64,000 bases of DNA from Coleophoma eucalyptorum (GCA_026120035.1 JALRME010000003.1:744001-808000), one strand, 5' to 3'. Counted from the first letter of the stretch, positions 1-11,126 are shown. The notes: generated from the sequence alone by a model not told the origin. Translations and numbers: made by a program.

Positions 1-29
1 TGGTAACATTTTCAATCAGTCTCCCATGA

Positions 30-734
30 CTACTCGTCATCACTATCCTCCTCCATAGCTACATCTCCTTCGCTATCCTCCTCCTCTTCCTCCTCTCTCC
101 TTCTCTTTTGCCCAGCTACGCTAGCTGGACTATTAGCATCTTGCATGGTTGTATCTCCTGGAGGTTTTAATGTGCCTACTGGCGCAATGGTAGAAGCAGC
201 GGATGGTGGACCATTGAATGTTCTTTGCTGCAACTCAGTCGCTATGACTTCTCCTGCAGCTGCAGCTGGCATGCGAAAGTTCCCGTCCAGCTTTGCGATC
301 GTGTCTGATTTCGATTTGGCATATTGAATTTGCTACAAATCACAAGTTTAGCATCAGAAAAAGATTGAGCAGCTCCACGCAAGACCACTCACCATATTCA
401 TGCCAAAGAACTCAAAGCCTTGCAATGATCTCATGGCCTGGGTTGCTGTTTGAACATCTCGGAAAACAATATGCGCTTGACCTCGCATTTTTGTGGTTCG
501 CAGAGCCACAACATCAAGAACCGGGCCGTAGGTCGAAAAGAGGGTGTATAATGAGATTCGTAGGTCTGACTTTTGTATTTTCGAGGATGGAACATTCGTG
601 ATGTATAGTCTATCACCATTAGCATATACAATTGAGCCAAAGTTGGGTAAGGTATGGCTATACGTCTGGTTAGGAGGATATGTAGGCGCCTTCCCTTTGC
701 TCGCTGGAGGAGCTCCCCTTGCTACAGCTGCCAT
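30..734 (-). CDS. MSL1: U2 small nuclear ribonucleoprotein B'' (single-RRM U1A/U2B'' family protein)
   Basis: Spliceosomal RNA-binding protein expected to bind U2 snRNA stem-loop IV in the nucleus. Model: exons 664-734, 393-609 and 30-332 on the minus strand, 196 residues. The single N-terminal RRM carries an RNP2-like stretch LYITNVP and an RNP1-like stretch RGQAHIVF, followed by IQYAKSKSD, which is typical of U1A/U2B''. The C-terminal half is low complexity and ends in an acidic Glu/Asp tail. There is no second RRM, which favours U2B'' over U1A. The first intron (610-663) is 54 nt, has no in-frame stop, and if kept would insert 18 residues just before RNP2. Removing it gives the family sequence PNQTLYITN. 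The second intron is 333-392. The gene is divergent from ARPC1. Family assignment is firm; the exact orthologue name is inferred. Confidence 0.88.
610..663 (-). other. 54-nt stop-free in-frame intron in the U2B'' gene
   Basis: On the minus strand this begins GTATAG and ends GATAG, with a GCTAAT branch-like site about 10 nt before the acceptor. Its length is a multiple of three and it contains no stop, so retained and spliced mRNAs both stay open. Splicing joins AAC CAG AC to A CTA TAC, restoring the conserved NQT-LYITN start of the RRM. Confidence 0.8.
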
Positions 735-1063
735 ATTTGTAAGAGGAAATCCGATGTTCTTGAAACTTTGGAGGTTGCGCTATCGCCGAAATTCGCGCAT
801 ATAGAGTTGAGGGTGGCAGAAAGTCGCGTTGGTAGTCGTCGACCTGAAGCTCTGAGATCCAGGCACAATCTTCCAAAGTCGCCAAAATCTAAGAGAAGCG
901 CCAAGAGTTCGCGCTCCGCCGGACCCCACCCTCCTTCGTCACTCCATCCCGCACTTTCCCTCGAGCTACCTTGCCTTCCTAACTAGCACCAAATTACCAC
1001 TTCAGCATCAGTACCTTACAGTGATAGTAGAGAGCTCCTCCTATCACTTTCTCAAGAGCAAAT
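735..1063. promoter_or_regulatory. Divergent promoter region of U2B'' and ARPC1
   Basis: A 329-bp stretch between two divergent start codons. It is pyrimidine-rich on the ARPC1 side. I see no TATA box and no convincing extra ORF; overlapping open frames here are short and lack family features. Confidence 0.5.
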
Positions 1064-2157
1064 ATGGCATCCCCAGAAGTTCACCATCTCTTCTACCACC
1101 CTATTGCCGACCACTCCTTCTCCGCTGATAGAGAGACATTGGCGGTAGCAAGAGACACCAGCGTGGAGCTATATGGTAGAAGCGGATCTGGATTCAAGAT
1201 CAAGGATGAACTAAAAGGCCATGATAAACTTGTGACCAGCGTGGATATCGCACCAAACAGTGGGAGAATCGTGACTTGTTCTCAAGGTGAATAGCTCCCT
1301 CTATGCTGTCAATTTGTGCTGATCAAGGCTGTAGACCGCAATGCCCTTGTCTGGGAACCGTCACCAACTGGTTATAAGCCAACTCTTGTCCTCCTTCGAA
1401 TCAACCGTGCCGCTACATTTGTGCGCTGGTCTCCTTCGGAAACCAAGTTCGCTGTAGGATCTGGAGCTCGGGTGATTGCTGTCTGCTATTTCGAGGAGGA
1501 GAACGATTGGTGGGTCTCGAAGCATATTAAGAAGCCTATTCGAAGCACAATCACAACGGTTGCATGGCATCCCAACTCCGTACTTCTTGCGGCTGGCTCC
1601 ACAGATGCCCATGCTAGAGTTTTCTCGAGTTTCATTAAAGGAGTGGATGCAAGACCAGATCCAGGTGTTTGGGGCGAAAGATTACCATTCAATACTGTTT
1701 GCGGCGAGTACTTGAATAACTCTGCTGGATGGGTTCATGCTGTCTCGTTCTCACCTAGCGGAGATGCTTTGGCTTTTGCAGCTCATGACAGCAGTATCAC
1801 TGTGGTTTATCCCAGCGGTCCTGATCAGCCACCAAAAGCAGTCGTCAGCGTCAGCACCCCCCTGTTGCCGTTCATGAGTTTGATCTGGAACGGCGAGGCC
1901 GAAATCATTGCAGCAGGTTATGACTGTGAAGCATTTAAGTTCCAGGGCAATGAAGGAGGCTGGCAATTGACAGGATCGCTGGGTTCTCCAGGAAAGGCTC
2001 ACCAGAACACAATCAGCACCATTCGAATCTATGAGGGATCTGCTGACGGTGTGCAGAAATTCAGCAGTAAGTCCTGATTCATATCCCTTTCCATTTCATA
2101 CGTTAACAGTCTACAGCGAGCGGTGTTGATGGGCGTGTTGTTATCTGGGATGCTTAG
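1064..2157 (+). CDS. ARC40: Arp2/3 complex subunit 1 (ARPC1/p40, WD-repeat)
   Basis: Seven-bladed WD40 subunit of the Arp2/3 complex, which nucleates branched actin at endocytic patches. Exons 1064-1286, 1335-2066 and 2117-2157 give 331 residues. Blades are visible as repeated GH...V...D and W/A-HP-type units, e.g. LKGHDKLVTSVDIAP, FVRWSPSETKFAVGSG, VAWHPNSVLLAAGSTD and AVSFSPSGDALAFAAHDS. The protein ends GVDGRVVIWDA, a hallmark of this subunit. It is some 40 residues shorter than the usual 370-380. The missing part is the loop between the last two blades: GSLGSPGK runs directly into AHQNTIST, where the family normally carries a projecting helix (see findings). No intron signals lie at that point, so the shortening is in the genomic sequence itself. 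Identification is firm. Confidence 0.95.
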
Positions 2158-3311
2158 GATGAAGGGAATGCTAGTCTTACTAAATCTCAAGTAAATTCAA
2201 ATATATGTCTCCATAAGCTTTTTGTTTTTTTCGGCTCAAATCCTCTGCGAGATTGACTAGAGAAATGGTCTCCAAACTTCTAAATCTTCCATCAGACTCT
2301 AGCTAAGTCTACCATCATTTTTTTCTCGGGCAGTCTCATACTATAGTGCCTAATTACTACACCCTATTCATTCCATCCACTTAAGTGTGCTTTGAAGTTG
2401 TTCTGTCAATGGTTATCTTGTGGCGTAAGGCCAGAGTTACGGCTAGAGTTATTTATTCTCAACAATCGAGGATCTTGCCATATGATTCAAACGTGGCATG
2501 GATTCATTGATCAATAACCCCTAATAGGTCAGACTTTTACGACTTAATACTTTTATCTGTTGATGTGTCAGGTCAAGTATAATGGCACGACATCAGGCGG
2601 AAGCAGAGGCGGCTCGGTATATGACGAATCTGTGTGTATGGGGCGGGAGTTTAAAGTATATAATAAAAACAACGCAGAAGACTGTCTAGAATAGAAAACT
2701 GCAGTGAAGAGTATTGAATTTTGTAATTCATTAGATGGTAGTTTGCGAAGATATATTTGTGAGGAAATTCGGAGGCGGTTGGTTAAGTTATGAAATTCAA
2801 AGGGGAAGGAGACATAAATTCTTTCTAGATCAGTCTGCAGTTGGGGGGGGGGGGGGCTATGTCCCGTAAAAACGTTTATACATGTTAATCGTGGTTGAAT
2901 ACGGAGTATATTAACAGTATTAGCACTATTTATAACGGTTCCTTCGTCTTACTGAAATATGGTAGCAGTGAACTGTAATTGTTAGTAGTCTCAACAATCT
3001 TGGTCTCTGATATTCATCGATAAAAGTTTCAAGAGATATAAGCCAAACGAAATAGATGAGTGGTCACTTTGATGCACTCCAAAGAGGTAACTTCCATTCC
3101 TTAAAGCGGCAGTAAATAGCTCTTAAGGCAGCCTTCACTGCTAGCCTCGCGAAGGTACAGCGACGTCAACTTCACAAGAAGCTTCACGAAGGACTTCTGC
3201 AAGTGCAATTTTGACATAGAAATCCACCGCGTCTGCAAATTTCAACTGCCAAGCGCGGCAACAACTTTTAGAGCTAAGACTTTTGCATCATCCTCATACC
3301 CTTAATTCTCA
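2158..3311. other. Intergenic region between ARPC1 and YRA1
   Basis: About 1.15 kb, AT-rich, without a supported gene. It holds a 12-base G run at 2845-2856 and an isolated TACGGAGTA motif near 2900. The last few hundred bases presumably contain the YRA1 promoter. I see no RNA gene. Confidence 0.5.
2845..2856. repeat. Poly-G run (12 G)
   Basis: A homopolymer of twelve G in AT-rich intergenic DNA. Its length may be inaccurate, since such runs are prone to sequencing error. Confidence 0.9.
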
Positions 3312-4785
3312 ATGGATCGAAGTCTTGATGACATTGTGTCCGAACGCCAGGTATGCCTCCTTCCAAACTACGCACAGCTTAAGGACGAATATGAACGATT
3401 GCTGACACAATTTTCAGAGAGGCGGCGGGCGTGGACGACGTGGGGGTGGTGGCGGCGGCGGCAGAGGTCGCAGAAACGATAGAAATGATTACCCTCGCGA
3501 TGGCGTAAGAAAGGTAGACACTGTTGACTATAGATCGGATAGATCAGATGCTCACCACGGCTGTTCAGGTTCACACACCTCCTCCTTAAATCCTCATGCA
3601 CCTGATTCTGCTTCGATCTTTGCCTCATACTGCGCCAAAGCCGGTCCGCACGACTTCGGTTCCTCGATGGCAGAGAAGTACATAATTTGGAACACATCAG
3701 CTAACCCAGGCCTTTCCTCGTTTTCGCACAGTCATATCGAGAAGATAATAGAAACATAGACTCGTTAGTCAGACTTTTGACCTAGTCGTTATAATCCTAA
3801 CAGTGCAGCAGGGATTGGGTACATGACAAGTACGACGATAATCGTATGCATAACTCTTAATCCTGGACCTAGTTCCACACTCACGATATTTCAGCCGGCA
3901 GACGACCAGCTCGCACCGAACGACGATACTCCCCAGAGCCAGTCTAGTATGTCATTTAACCCTAGGATACCAGAGTTCGTGGCTGATTGTTGCTAGTGAC
4001 ACGGCAAGCGCAAAGCTACGTGTAGAGAATCTACATTATGAACTGACGGAGGAGGACTTGGAAGTGTGTTTTTATTGTGGGCAACATCAGGCATTGGCTA
4101 AAATTCTGACAGGATTTGTTCACCCGCATTGGTCGCATACAAAAGCTCGTTCTCACATATGATCGTGCTGGCCGATCCGAAGGAGTTGCCTACGTTACTT
4201 ACGAAAATGCGCAAGATGCCAAGAGTGCTATTAGGGAGTTTGATGGAGCAAATGCAAAGGGTACGTGGGATTATTTGCAAATGTTGGACATTACCAGCTG
4301 GTCCTAACTTTACTTCAGGTCAACCTATTCGCTTGACAGCTGTACCATCTGGGCCTTCAGCAGGACGATCTAGAAATCCATTCGACTCGGCAGTCATCCC
4401 AGGTCGTTCTTTGGCGGATCGAATTACAGTTGCAGGTGGACGGTCTCGCTCCCGTTCTCCCGTGCGAAGATATGCACCCGACAATGTTGATCGATACGTT
4501 CCTGGACAACGCGACTCACGTAGCCCTCCGCGTCGTCGAGAGCGCCGAGATGGAGGACGAGAGGGTGGCCGAAGACCAGGCGCAAGAAGAGAGCGTGGTG
4601 ACAGAGGCGCTACTCGTGGATCTGGTGAAAGAACCGCTAGAGATGGTAGACCTAAGAAGACCCAGGAGGAGCTTGACGCTGAGATGGAAGACTACTGGGG
4701 TAGCAAGGAGAAAGAGAATGGTGCAGAAGAGGCTGCAACTGCTCCTGCAGCCCAGCCACAAGACGATGTCGACATGATCGAGTAA
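3312..4785 (+). CDS. YRA1: mRNA export adaptor Yra1/ALY/REF (THO complex subunit 4)
   Basis: Nuclear adaptor that links TREX/THO and spliced mRNA to the Mex67 export receptor. Eight exons fit: 3312-3350, 3418-3513, 3732-3763, 3812-3843, 3895-3946, 3997-4063, 4113-4260 and 4319-4785 (310 residues). The N-terminus begins MDRSLDDIV, the conserved N-box, followed by an RGG/Gly-rich arm. The central RRM (about residues 88-165) includes KLRVENLHYELTEEDLEDLF and EGVAYVTYE. Then comes the QPIRLT strand, an RS/RDRE-rich tail, and a C-box ending TQEELDAEMEDYW...DDVDMIE. Several exons are only 32-67 nt. Intron 2 (3514-3731) is 218 nt, far longer than the others, and could hide an alternative exon. Each junction keeps frame and restores family sequence, so I trust the model, least so at intron 2. 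Confidence 0.9.
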
Positions 4786-5772
4786 AGGCACTATTTTATA
4801 TGGTCGGCTGGAATGGAATTTCATCGCCGAGCATTATGTAAGAATATCAAAGGTAGAACTCAACATCCTGTCAATAGTCTTCCAAATGTTATGGACAGAA
4901 AATCTCGCCTGTATCGGCTGCCTCTTGATTCAGATCCCACTAAGTGCAGGGCCAAGCAGAGACTACGGCTTGTTGGACCAACCGGAATATCTTGAATGGA
5001 AACCTAGCGATTTGGAGCCAAGTCATCTCTAGCCTCCCCACCTAGAATAAGCGGAAATACAGTAATGAACGGGCACTGTATCATAACGAACAGCTTCATG
5101 CCGAGTGGTGGTTGGGAAGCAAAGACGCCGGGCGCCTATTAGCGATGTTGAAATTAGCGAGCTAATCCGTAAGCCCGTGAGGTGGTGTAGTTTGTGGTGC
5201 AGGTCAGGTCAGAGGTCAGGTAGCTTCGTCTGTGCTTTACAGATCCCCGGCGACAAACGGCCATTACCAACACCAACGACATCGCACAGTCGCACCATGG
5301 CTGAGATGTCTCTTGCATGCTACTCAAGTAAGCTCCAACCCCTAGATCTCGGGCTATTCTGGTATCTCACTGCATTTTACCTCGAGCTACCTTGTCATAT
5401 CGACGAGGGCCGAGAGCCTCTTCATTTCCCAAGGCTACTTTGCCGTTCGCGCTTCAACCAGTCAGCAATGAATGCTTGTCCCTTAACCCTCCTGCTAATG
5501 CACCGCCTGCATCAAAAACACCTTGCCCTGTGCCATTTATTCACAGCTACCCAACTACATGTGCCGTGCAGGCCTTCTCTAGCCTCATGTTAATGATGTA
5601 CTTCGCGAGTGCAGAAAGATAAGTCAGAAGCATGGCCGGATTTTTGCTCGACTTTCCTTCCCCGGGCTGCAGTCCATTCCTTTGATGCCTCGAGAAAGAA
5701 CTCCCCTGCCATCTCTTGTTTGCCATCTCTTGTACTGGCAACTGTTATGTTCATTCATGGCTTGCCTCCACA
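4786..5772. other. Intergenic region upstream of the wall-protein gene
   Basis: About 990 bp. It holds a short GGTCAG direct-repeat cluster near 5200-5220 and several open frames up to 160 codons with no recognisable protein features. I regard those frames as chance. The proximal part should be the promoter of the gene at 5773. Confidence 0.4.
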
Positions 5773-7278
5773 ATGACTCCTATTTGTGTCTTGACCGTTC
5801 TGGCTGTTGCTGGAAATGCTGTGGCATCTAGTTATTCAGGTAAGTCTCTTTCAGCTGAGCCCTATGCTTCTATTTATCCGAATATAGTCGCACCTCTATC
5901 ACGACGCTTTCCAAATACCACAGTGGATACCGCAAAGAGCGTGGAGACAGCAGCCACTTCCGGTCCGTCATCTGAGGATTTTAACCACCAGACAGAACCG
6001 CCTCTAGACTCCATTCTGCCCCAAACGTGGACAGATACATCGACTACTGTGCTCTTCAGTCCTACGCCAGTGGTACAAACTTTTGAATCTGTGCTTACTT
6101 CATCCGAATCTGAAAGCTCGGCTGGGCTAGCAGTGACACCCTTAAGTATTAATATTATCCCTGGAGGAGGTGCTACAATAACCATCTCTGATATCCCAAT
6201 CATTATTTCGTTGGCGTCTTCAGGAAGCGAGGCTGTTACGGATGGAACCGCGACAGCACTCGATCAGAGTCAGACTATACTGGCTCCAACTATTGTTGGC
6301 TCAACGACCTTCATACAAGATTCAGTATCTCAACTCATTGCTGGGTCAATAACACCGACTTCTGGTGGAGCAGTCACCTCATCTGAGTTCCCAGGACCTG
6401 CTACTATCTCTCTTGAGCCGTCAGTAGCAACAGCAGCCACCGATGGTTTGACTTCCACAACACCAATTCCAACAACCGGGTCAATTCTCTTTGGAAGCTC
6501 AATCATCTCCCAAGATTCACAATCCAGTTTCGTTGTCGGTTCTCAAATACTGTCACCGGGATCTGCAATCACCGTCTCTGGGCAGACTATTTCTCTGTCG
6601 CCATCTGGCAGCGCCGTTATAATTAATGGCTTCTCTCTACCTCCCCAATCACCAACCCCGCCACCTCCTGTGATTTCATATGGATCATTAGCGATCACAG
6701 CAAATTCGCAGTCAGGCTTTGTGATCGGATCGCAGACCCTTTTCCCTGGCTCAGCTATCACAGTCAGTGGCCAAGTTCTTGCACTCCCGGGACCTTCCTC
6801 TACTCCCAGGGGTATGATTGTTGTTGGCTCTTCAACCATAACTGAGAACTCGGCTTCCAATTTCATCATAGGCAGTCAAACTTTGACTCCAGGAGGAGTT
6901 ATTACGGCCGGGTCTGAAACAGTCTCTCTTTCACCTGCAGGAACAGCGGTTGAAATCAATGGGCTGACGTCCATCCTGCAAGCACTTCAAAGTACTCCTT
7001 CTACCTCCCTCTTATCCACACAATCTACATCACAAAATCAAATCTTGAGCCTGCAAATTGGTTCGCAGACACTCATACCCGGTGCCAGTATCACGGTTGG
7101 CGGTGATATATTATCTTTGGCTCCTAGTGGGACGAGCGTCGTGACTGTAGGAAGCGTTACGAGTGCTTTGTCGACGGCTACCAAGAAGAGTGGTGCTGGA
7201 AAGGGTGCAGCGAAATACCCGTGGTCTTTGCTAATAGCCATGTTTTCAATACTTACTACATTTTTTGAGGCGTTCTAG
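5773..7278 (+). CDS. Ser/Thr-rich repeat cell-surface protein, probably GPI-anchored
   Basis: Unnamed secreted wall protein of 501 residues; no enzymatic domain seen. The chosen ATG gives a clean signal peptide (MTPICVLTVLAVAGNAVAS). The open frame extends 19 codons further upstream without another ATG. The body is dominated by Ser, Thr, Pro, Gly and Val. Four related units in the second half share IGSQ-L-PG--ITV-G---SLSPSG----NG: around 6523 (VVGSQILSPGSAITVSG), 6711 (VIGSQTLFPGSAITVSG), 6858 (IIGSQTLTPGGVITAG) and 7048 (QIGSQTLIPGASITVGG). A weaker copy lies near 6140. A small-residue stretch before a hydrophobic C-terminus (YPWSLLIAMFSILTTFFEAF) fits GPI attachment. An optional 48-nt intron (5840-5887, donor GTAAGT) would also keep the frame but lacks a good branch site. 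A role in adhesion or wall structure is inference. Confidence 0.8.
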   Translation: MTPICVLTVLAVAGNAVASSYSGKSLSAEPYASIYPNIVAPLSRRFPNTTVDTAKSVETAATSGPSSEDFNHQTEPPLDSILPQTWTDTSTTVLFSPTPVVQTFESVLTSSESESSAGLAVTPLSINIIPGGGATITISDIPIIISLASSGSEAVTDGTATALDQSQTILAPTIVGSTTFIQDSVSQLIAGSITPTSGGAVTSSEFPGPATISLEPSVATAATDGLTSTTPIPTTGSILFGSSIISQDSQSSFVVGSQILSPGSAITVSGQTISLSPSGSAVIINGFSLPPQSPTPPPPVISYGSLAITANSQSGFVIGSQTLFPGSAITVSGQVLALPGPSSTPRGMIVVGSSTITENSASNFIIGSQTLTPGGVITAGSETVSLSPAGTAVEINGLTSILQALQSTPSTSLLSTQSTSQNQILSLQIGSQTLIPGASITVGGDILSLAPSGTSVVTVGSVTSALSTATKKSGAGKGAAKYPWSLLIAMFSILTTFFEAF

Positions 7279-8185
7279 GGGATGGAGAAAGATGGTTACA
7301 TCCGAGTGGCGTTACTACGACGGGGATTTGGGGATACCCTTCTTAGGAGTACTAATTTTAGGTTTTCAATCGAGAGAGAACAAGTTTAAGTAAGCTCGGC
7401 GGTTTTAAGGAGTCTTGAAAGTTCCTCGTGCTATATGAACGTCAATACAGCTTTGAAATTTAGCAGGTGCTTCCAGTAGTGTCATCATCCTTCCATAGCA
7501 CTTTGTTTTCCTTGGCTAACGCACACTTTGGCCGGAAAGAACGGGTGAAAGATGCTTCAATACCCGGCCACCTTTCAACCATCGTAATCCTTGCCCTTGT
7601 ATACCTGCATTGCATGCACATCACACACCCACCTGAAGAATAACAACCGCTCGTCGTGTGGGCTGAATCTTATGGTATGGTGGGTGCTATTGGATGGATT
7701 TAATACGAGATATCTAATGTTCGGAGATTTAAAACTTGTAGGCAAAAATAAGATATTTACTCACTGCATCCGAGAAAGACTTTGCGGTTGATTAAAGGCT
7801 ATTGATTTGAATTATACTTCCAAGGCCTAACAAATATGTATCTTTGAGACTCTGCAGTCCAGATTATGGCACTTTCTTCCTCTCGGAACTGCTGCCTCCT
7901 TCCGTGTTGTGTTGTAAGAGCATAAGAGGACAGAGTCTCTACCGTAATGGAATGGATTTATTGAAAAAGAAGCGCGTAGTTCACAGAATGCGCGGAATAT
8001 TGATGAAAGAGAGCATCGTTCACGTCCCTTGCTAGAATTGTTTCCCTCGGTTGCCCTATGGTCTTAACTTCCCATTGAGCAAAACTTCGCCTTACTCCCA
8101 TACGCTAAAACTAAATATCGATTGAAAGGACAACTTGCACACCTTCTCAGATGAAATTTTGATACTATGTTCTGGCAAAGTTTCC
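7279..8185. other. Convergent 3' region, no gene seen
   Basis: About 900 bp between the ends of the wall-protein gene and SDS23, so mostly 3' untranslated and spacer DNA. Short open frames show no family features, and no RNA gene is recognised. Confidence 0.45.
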
Positions 8186-10152
8186 TTATCTCCTTATGTC
8201 GAAACTCGATTGTCTTCCGAAGTCTATGCTAGGCCTAAGCGAGCTGCTGGAACTTCTTCGTCTTCGATCCCGTTGGTCGTTGGGATCAAGAGGATGTAAT
8301 CCGCTCTGGCGGGCATACAGGTTGAGAATATCAGTCAGTGAAATAACCCCTGTCAGTCTTCCAGATATTCCTGCTCCAGGGAGCGCTGATGCAGAAACTA
8401 CAGGGTGAGAAGGAGTCAAGGAAGGTGATGCTGGAGTTGAACCGAATTGAGGAGCTAGAACAGTATGTGAAGCAGATGGCGTCAAAGGAGTGGAAGGTGA
8501 TGGCGAGGCCGATTCGACGACCCACATACGATGAGATCTTGTGGCGACGAGCTTTGCTACTGTGTGAGCCAGAGTTGAGAAGGGGGTAACATGAAATACT
8601 ACAGTTGACGTTAGTTCTACTTATAAAAGGTGACAGAGACCATCTGGGCTTGAGCCTGTTCGTCTGAATTTGACTTCTGCGAGGAGAACCACTGAACTCG
8701 GGACAGTACTGGATGCATCTTATGAACGTAGCAACAACCCAAAAACCCACATACCTGGATAACTATCACGGCCGTTTTCAACCCCGCGTTCTGACAGTAT
8801 GACAGAGATGAAGTGAATACAGGATGACTTCAGTAAAGGCATAGCACTTGTAGACGTAAGAAGCTTTGTATCTGCGGTTGAGACATTTCCCACGACATTC
8901 AGGCCATTATCTACCACAGCCACGCTAGTAAGTCCTTCAAGGTTCATAAGCTGAAGAGCCTCAGTCAAAGGTTTATCGCCACTTCAAGAGTAATTAGCAG
9001 CCTATTTGAGATGAAAGTAAGAATACGCACTTTATGGCAATGGTGTGATGTGTGCCGACATTCAGATCTCGCAAGATGGTCGAATAAAGTTGTTCAATGA
9101 CGGGAAAGCTGGATGCATTATCCCAGAGAAACTCGACAAGTTTAAGTTGACTAAGAACGCCTATAACGTCGTCCGTTCCGTCTTTACAGACCTAAAGGAT
9201 TGAAGTATTAGTAACGAGCAGAGAAGGACTACAAGTCCCAAAGTATTGCGTATAATGTGAAAGTTAATAGCAGTCAAAGAGCTGTTCATTGAGCGGTATA
9301 CTCAGACAAACGACAAGCCAGACCAAATCGAGAGCTTCGAAACCTTAGCGTGAAGAAAGAAAAGTTGACTTACTAGTATACGATGAACACCACTACCAAA
9401 TATCTCAGTTGCTTTTGAAAGATCCGCTGATTCTGGCAGTGTAATCAAAGGATCTCGCCTCAGAATGAGACTAACTTCGCTAAGGGAGATCGGTTTACCC
9501 TCTTGGGCAGCTTTCTGAATTTTGGAGAAGACATCAACTTGTTCAGGTCCATCTGGTGTAGCAAGTCCAAGGACTACCAAGAGATAGGCATTAAGATCAC
9601 TAAAGTCAAAAGTACCAGAAGCAGATCTGTCGGTCTTGTTTGCTCGTAGTAGAACGACATTTGGTGGCCCCGACTCGCATAACAACTAAACAATGTTAGT
9701 CCTGCATTGAAAGTTCGGTTTCTCTGTAGTTTCACAGAACGCGAGTGCTGCGCTATTCATCTAGGGCAGAGTCGCAGTCATGGCGGGGACTAGAACCATT
9801 GAAAACCATCGGGATTAAGAAAGTTCTAGCGTCCAACCAGTCCGGTGAGGTGTATACAAAAGAGCCCACATACCTTTGTAGCCTTCTCAACTTCATCCTC
9901 GGCCTCGATAAACCTCACGTCGCTCTTTTGCACCAGCTCTCCCACACGTATCTGTTGCCAATCTCTCCCAGCAAACCTCGGATCACCAATCTTTGGTGCA
10001 GGTGGGTGGTTTAACAATTCCTGAACAGCAGCTTGTGTGAAAGAGGGATGTCTCTGAGCTCGAGGGGACTGGCGTAGGTTTTCGACAAAGCTGGCGCGGT
10101 GGCTCATGGTCGGAGGGGCTTCGACCGCAGGTGCTGCCGCGGGGTCCGTCAT
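8186..10152 (-). CDS. SDS23: SDS23/Moc1-type CBS-domain protein (PP2A-type phosphatase regulator)
   Basis: Exons 9874-10152, 9374-9685, 9031-9191, 8755-8981 and 8186-8598 give 463 residues. The family (S. pombe Sds23/Moc1, yeast Sds23/24) binds and restrains PP2A/PP6-type phosphatases and helps adapt the cell cycle to nutrients. The protein has four CBS modules. Landmarks include [21 protein letters not shown]-like [48 protein letters not shown] and [21 protein letters not shown]. The tail is rich in Arg/Ser and Pro. Splice signals are good throughout, for example GTATGT and GTAAGT donors and CTAAC branch sites. The frame is open 20 codons upstream but without ATG, so the start at 10152 (MTDPAAAP) is preferred. 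Residue-by-residue fit to the family is strong. Confidence 0.93.
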
Positions 10153-11126
10153 CTTAGAGGGTCTTCCGTGTTCGTTTGCGTATCGAGAGCTTGCAGGTGA
10201 ATATGATACCAAGTGAGCAAAAGATTCTGCTTGGTTTCAGCTGCACCGGTGGATTTCTGGACAGTAAACAGAACGAAGACGATCCGACAGCGATTGGACG
10301 GCTCGGAGGATGGTTATGTCGAAAGGTTATTCTACGGATACAAGAGATTCCCCAGAAAGTTTACCGACATCACTACGATAAAGCAGCTTCACCGCCTTCG
10401 AGTCCTCAGGCCGACGTTGCTATTATAGAGCCTGTGGCCAATCATGTGGCGTAGATCAAGAATGCCCAAATTCGAGGCTGCTGAGTGAAATCACTGCCAT
10501 ATTGCGTTTCCTGGAATGCCTCTCATTAAATATTGAGATTGATCTACCTGAATCCATCCTCTTTCAAGGGCGAAAGGCTTGCAGAACCTCAATTCCAATC
10601 GTTTGGACCCTTGCAGAGTTGACATTTCCACATCGAGACTCACAAAGGAGGATCATGATGAACTGCCTTGCACACCGAGAGACTGAGAGTTTCTTATCTT
10701 CCTTTTCTAAAAATTGAATTAAAGTAGATCCAGAGCGCTTCCAAATAGTTCAATAAAAGTTTGATACTTGTGCATTGATCAGGGATTTTGCTGTGTCACG
10801 GCATCTCATGCATTGTTCTAAGATAAGGGCAGGGAAAGCGAGGCAAGGCAAATGCGTTCCTTTTCCCGTGGTGTGTTTGCAAAAAAGTTGACTGCCCCTC
10901 CAAGCGCGTCCATCCGAATAAACGATAATCATTTCACCTCAACCTCACCACGAAGTGCCGATATACCACGACCGCCTTCGTGCTCTGCCTTTGGAGTCTA
11001 CACAGCGTTTTCGTCTTGCTAGATTATTACAAAGAGTGGGACAAAGACTATCTCGCGGCCTGTGTGCCCTCACCTTCCACCACAACCTCGACAGAGACAC
11101 GCTGTTGATCTCTCCCCACAGCAATC
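10153..11126. promoter_or_regulatory. Divergent promoter region of SDS23 and KAP121
   Basis: About 975 bp between two divergent housekeeping genes. I see no TATA box near either start, no tandem repeats and no supported ORF. Confidence 0.45.

Noticed and set aside
2890..2915. TACGGAGTA motif as a possible transposon end
   Set aside because: Only one copy was seen, with no inverted partner or target-site duplication.
5105..5593. A 162-codon plus-strand frame upstream of the wall protein
   Set aside because: It begins without ATG, its composition is unlike neighbouring genes, and no motif is seen.
5840..5887. A 48-nt intron at the start of the wall-protein gene
   Set aside because: The GTAAGT donor is good, but there is no convincing branch site and the unspliced frame is already complete; kept only as an option.
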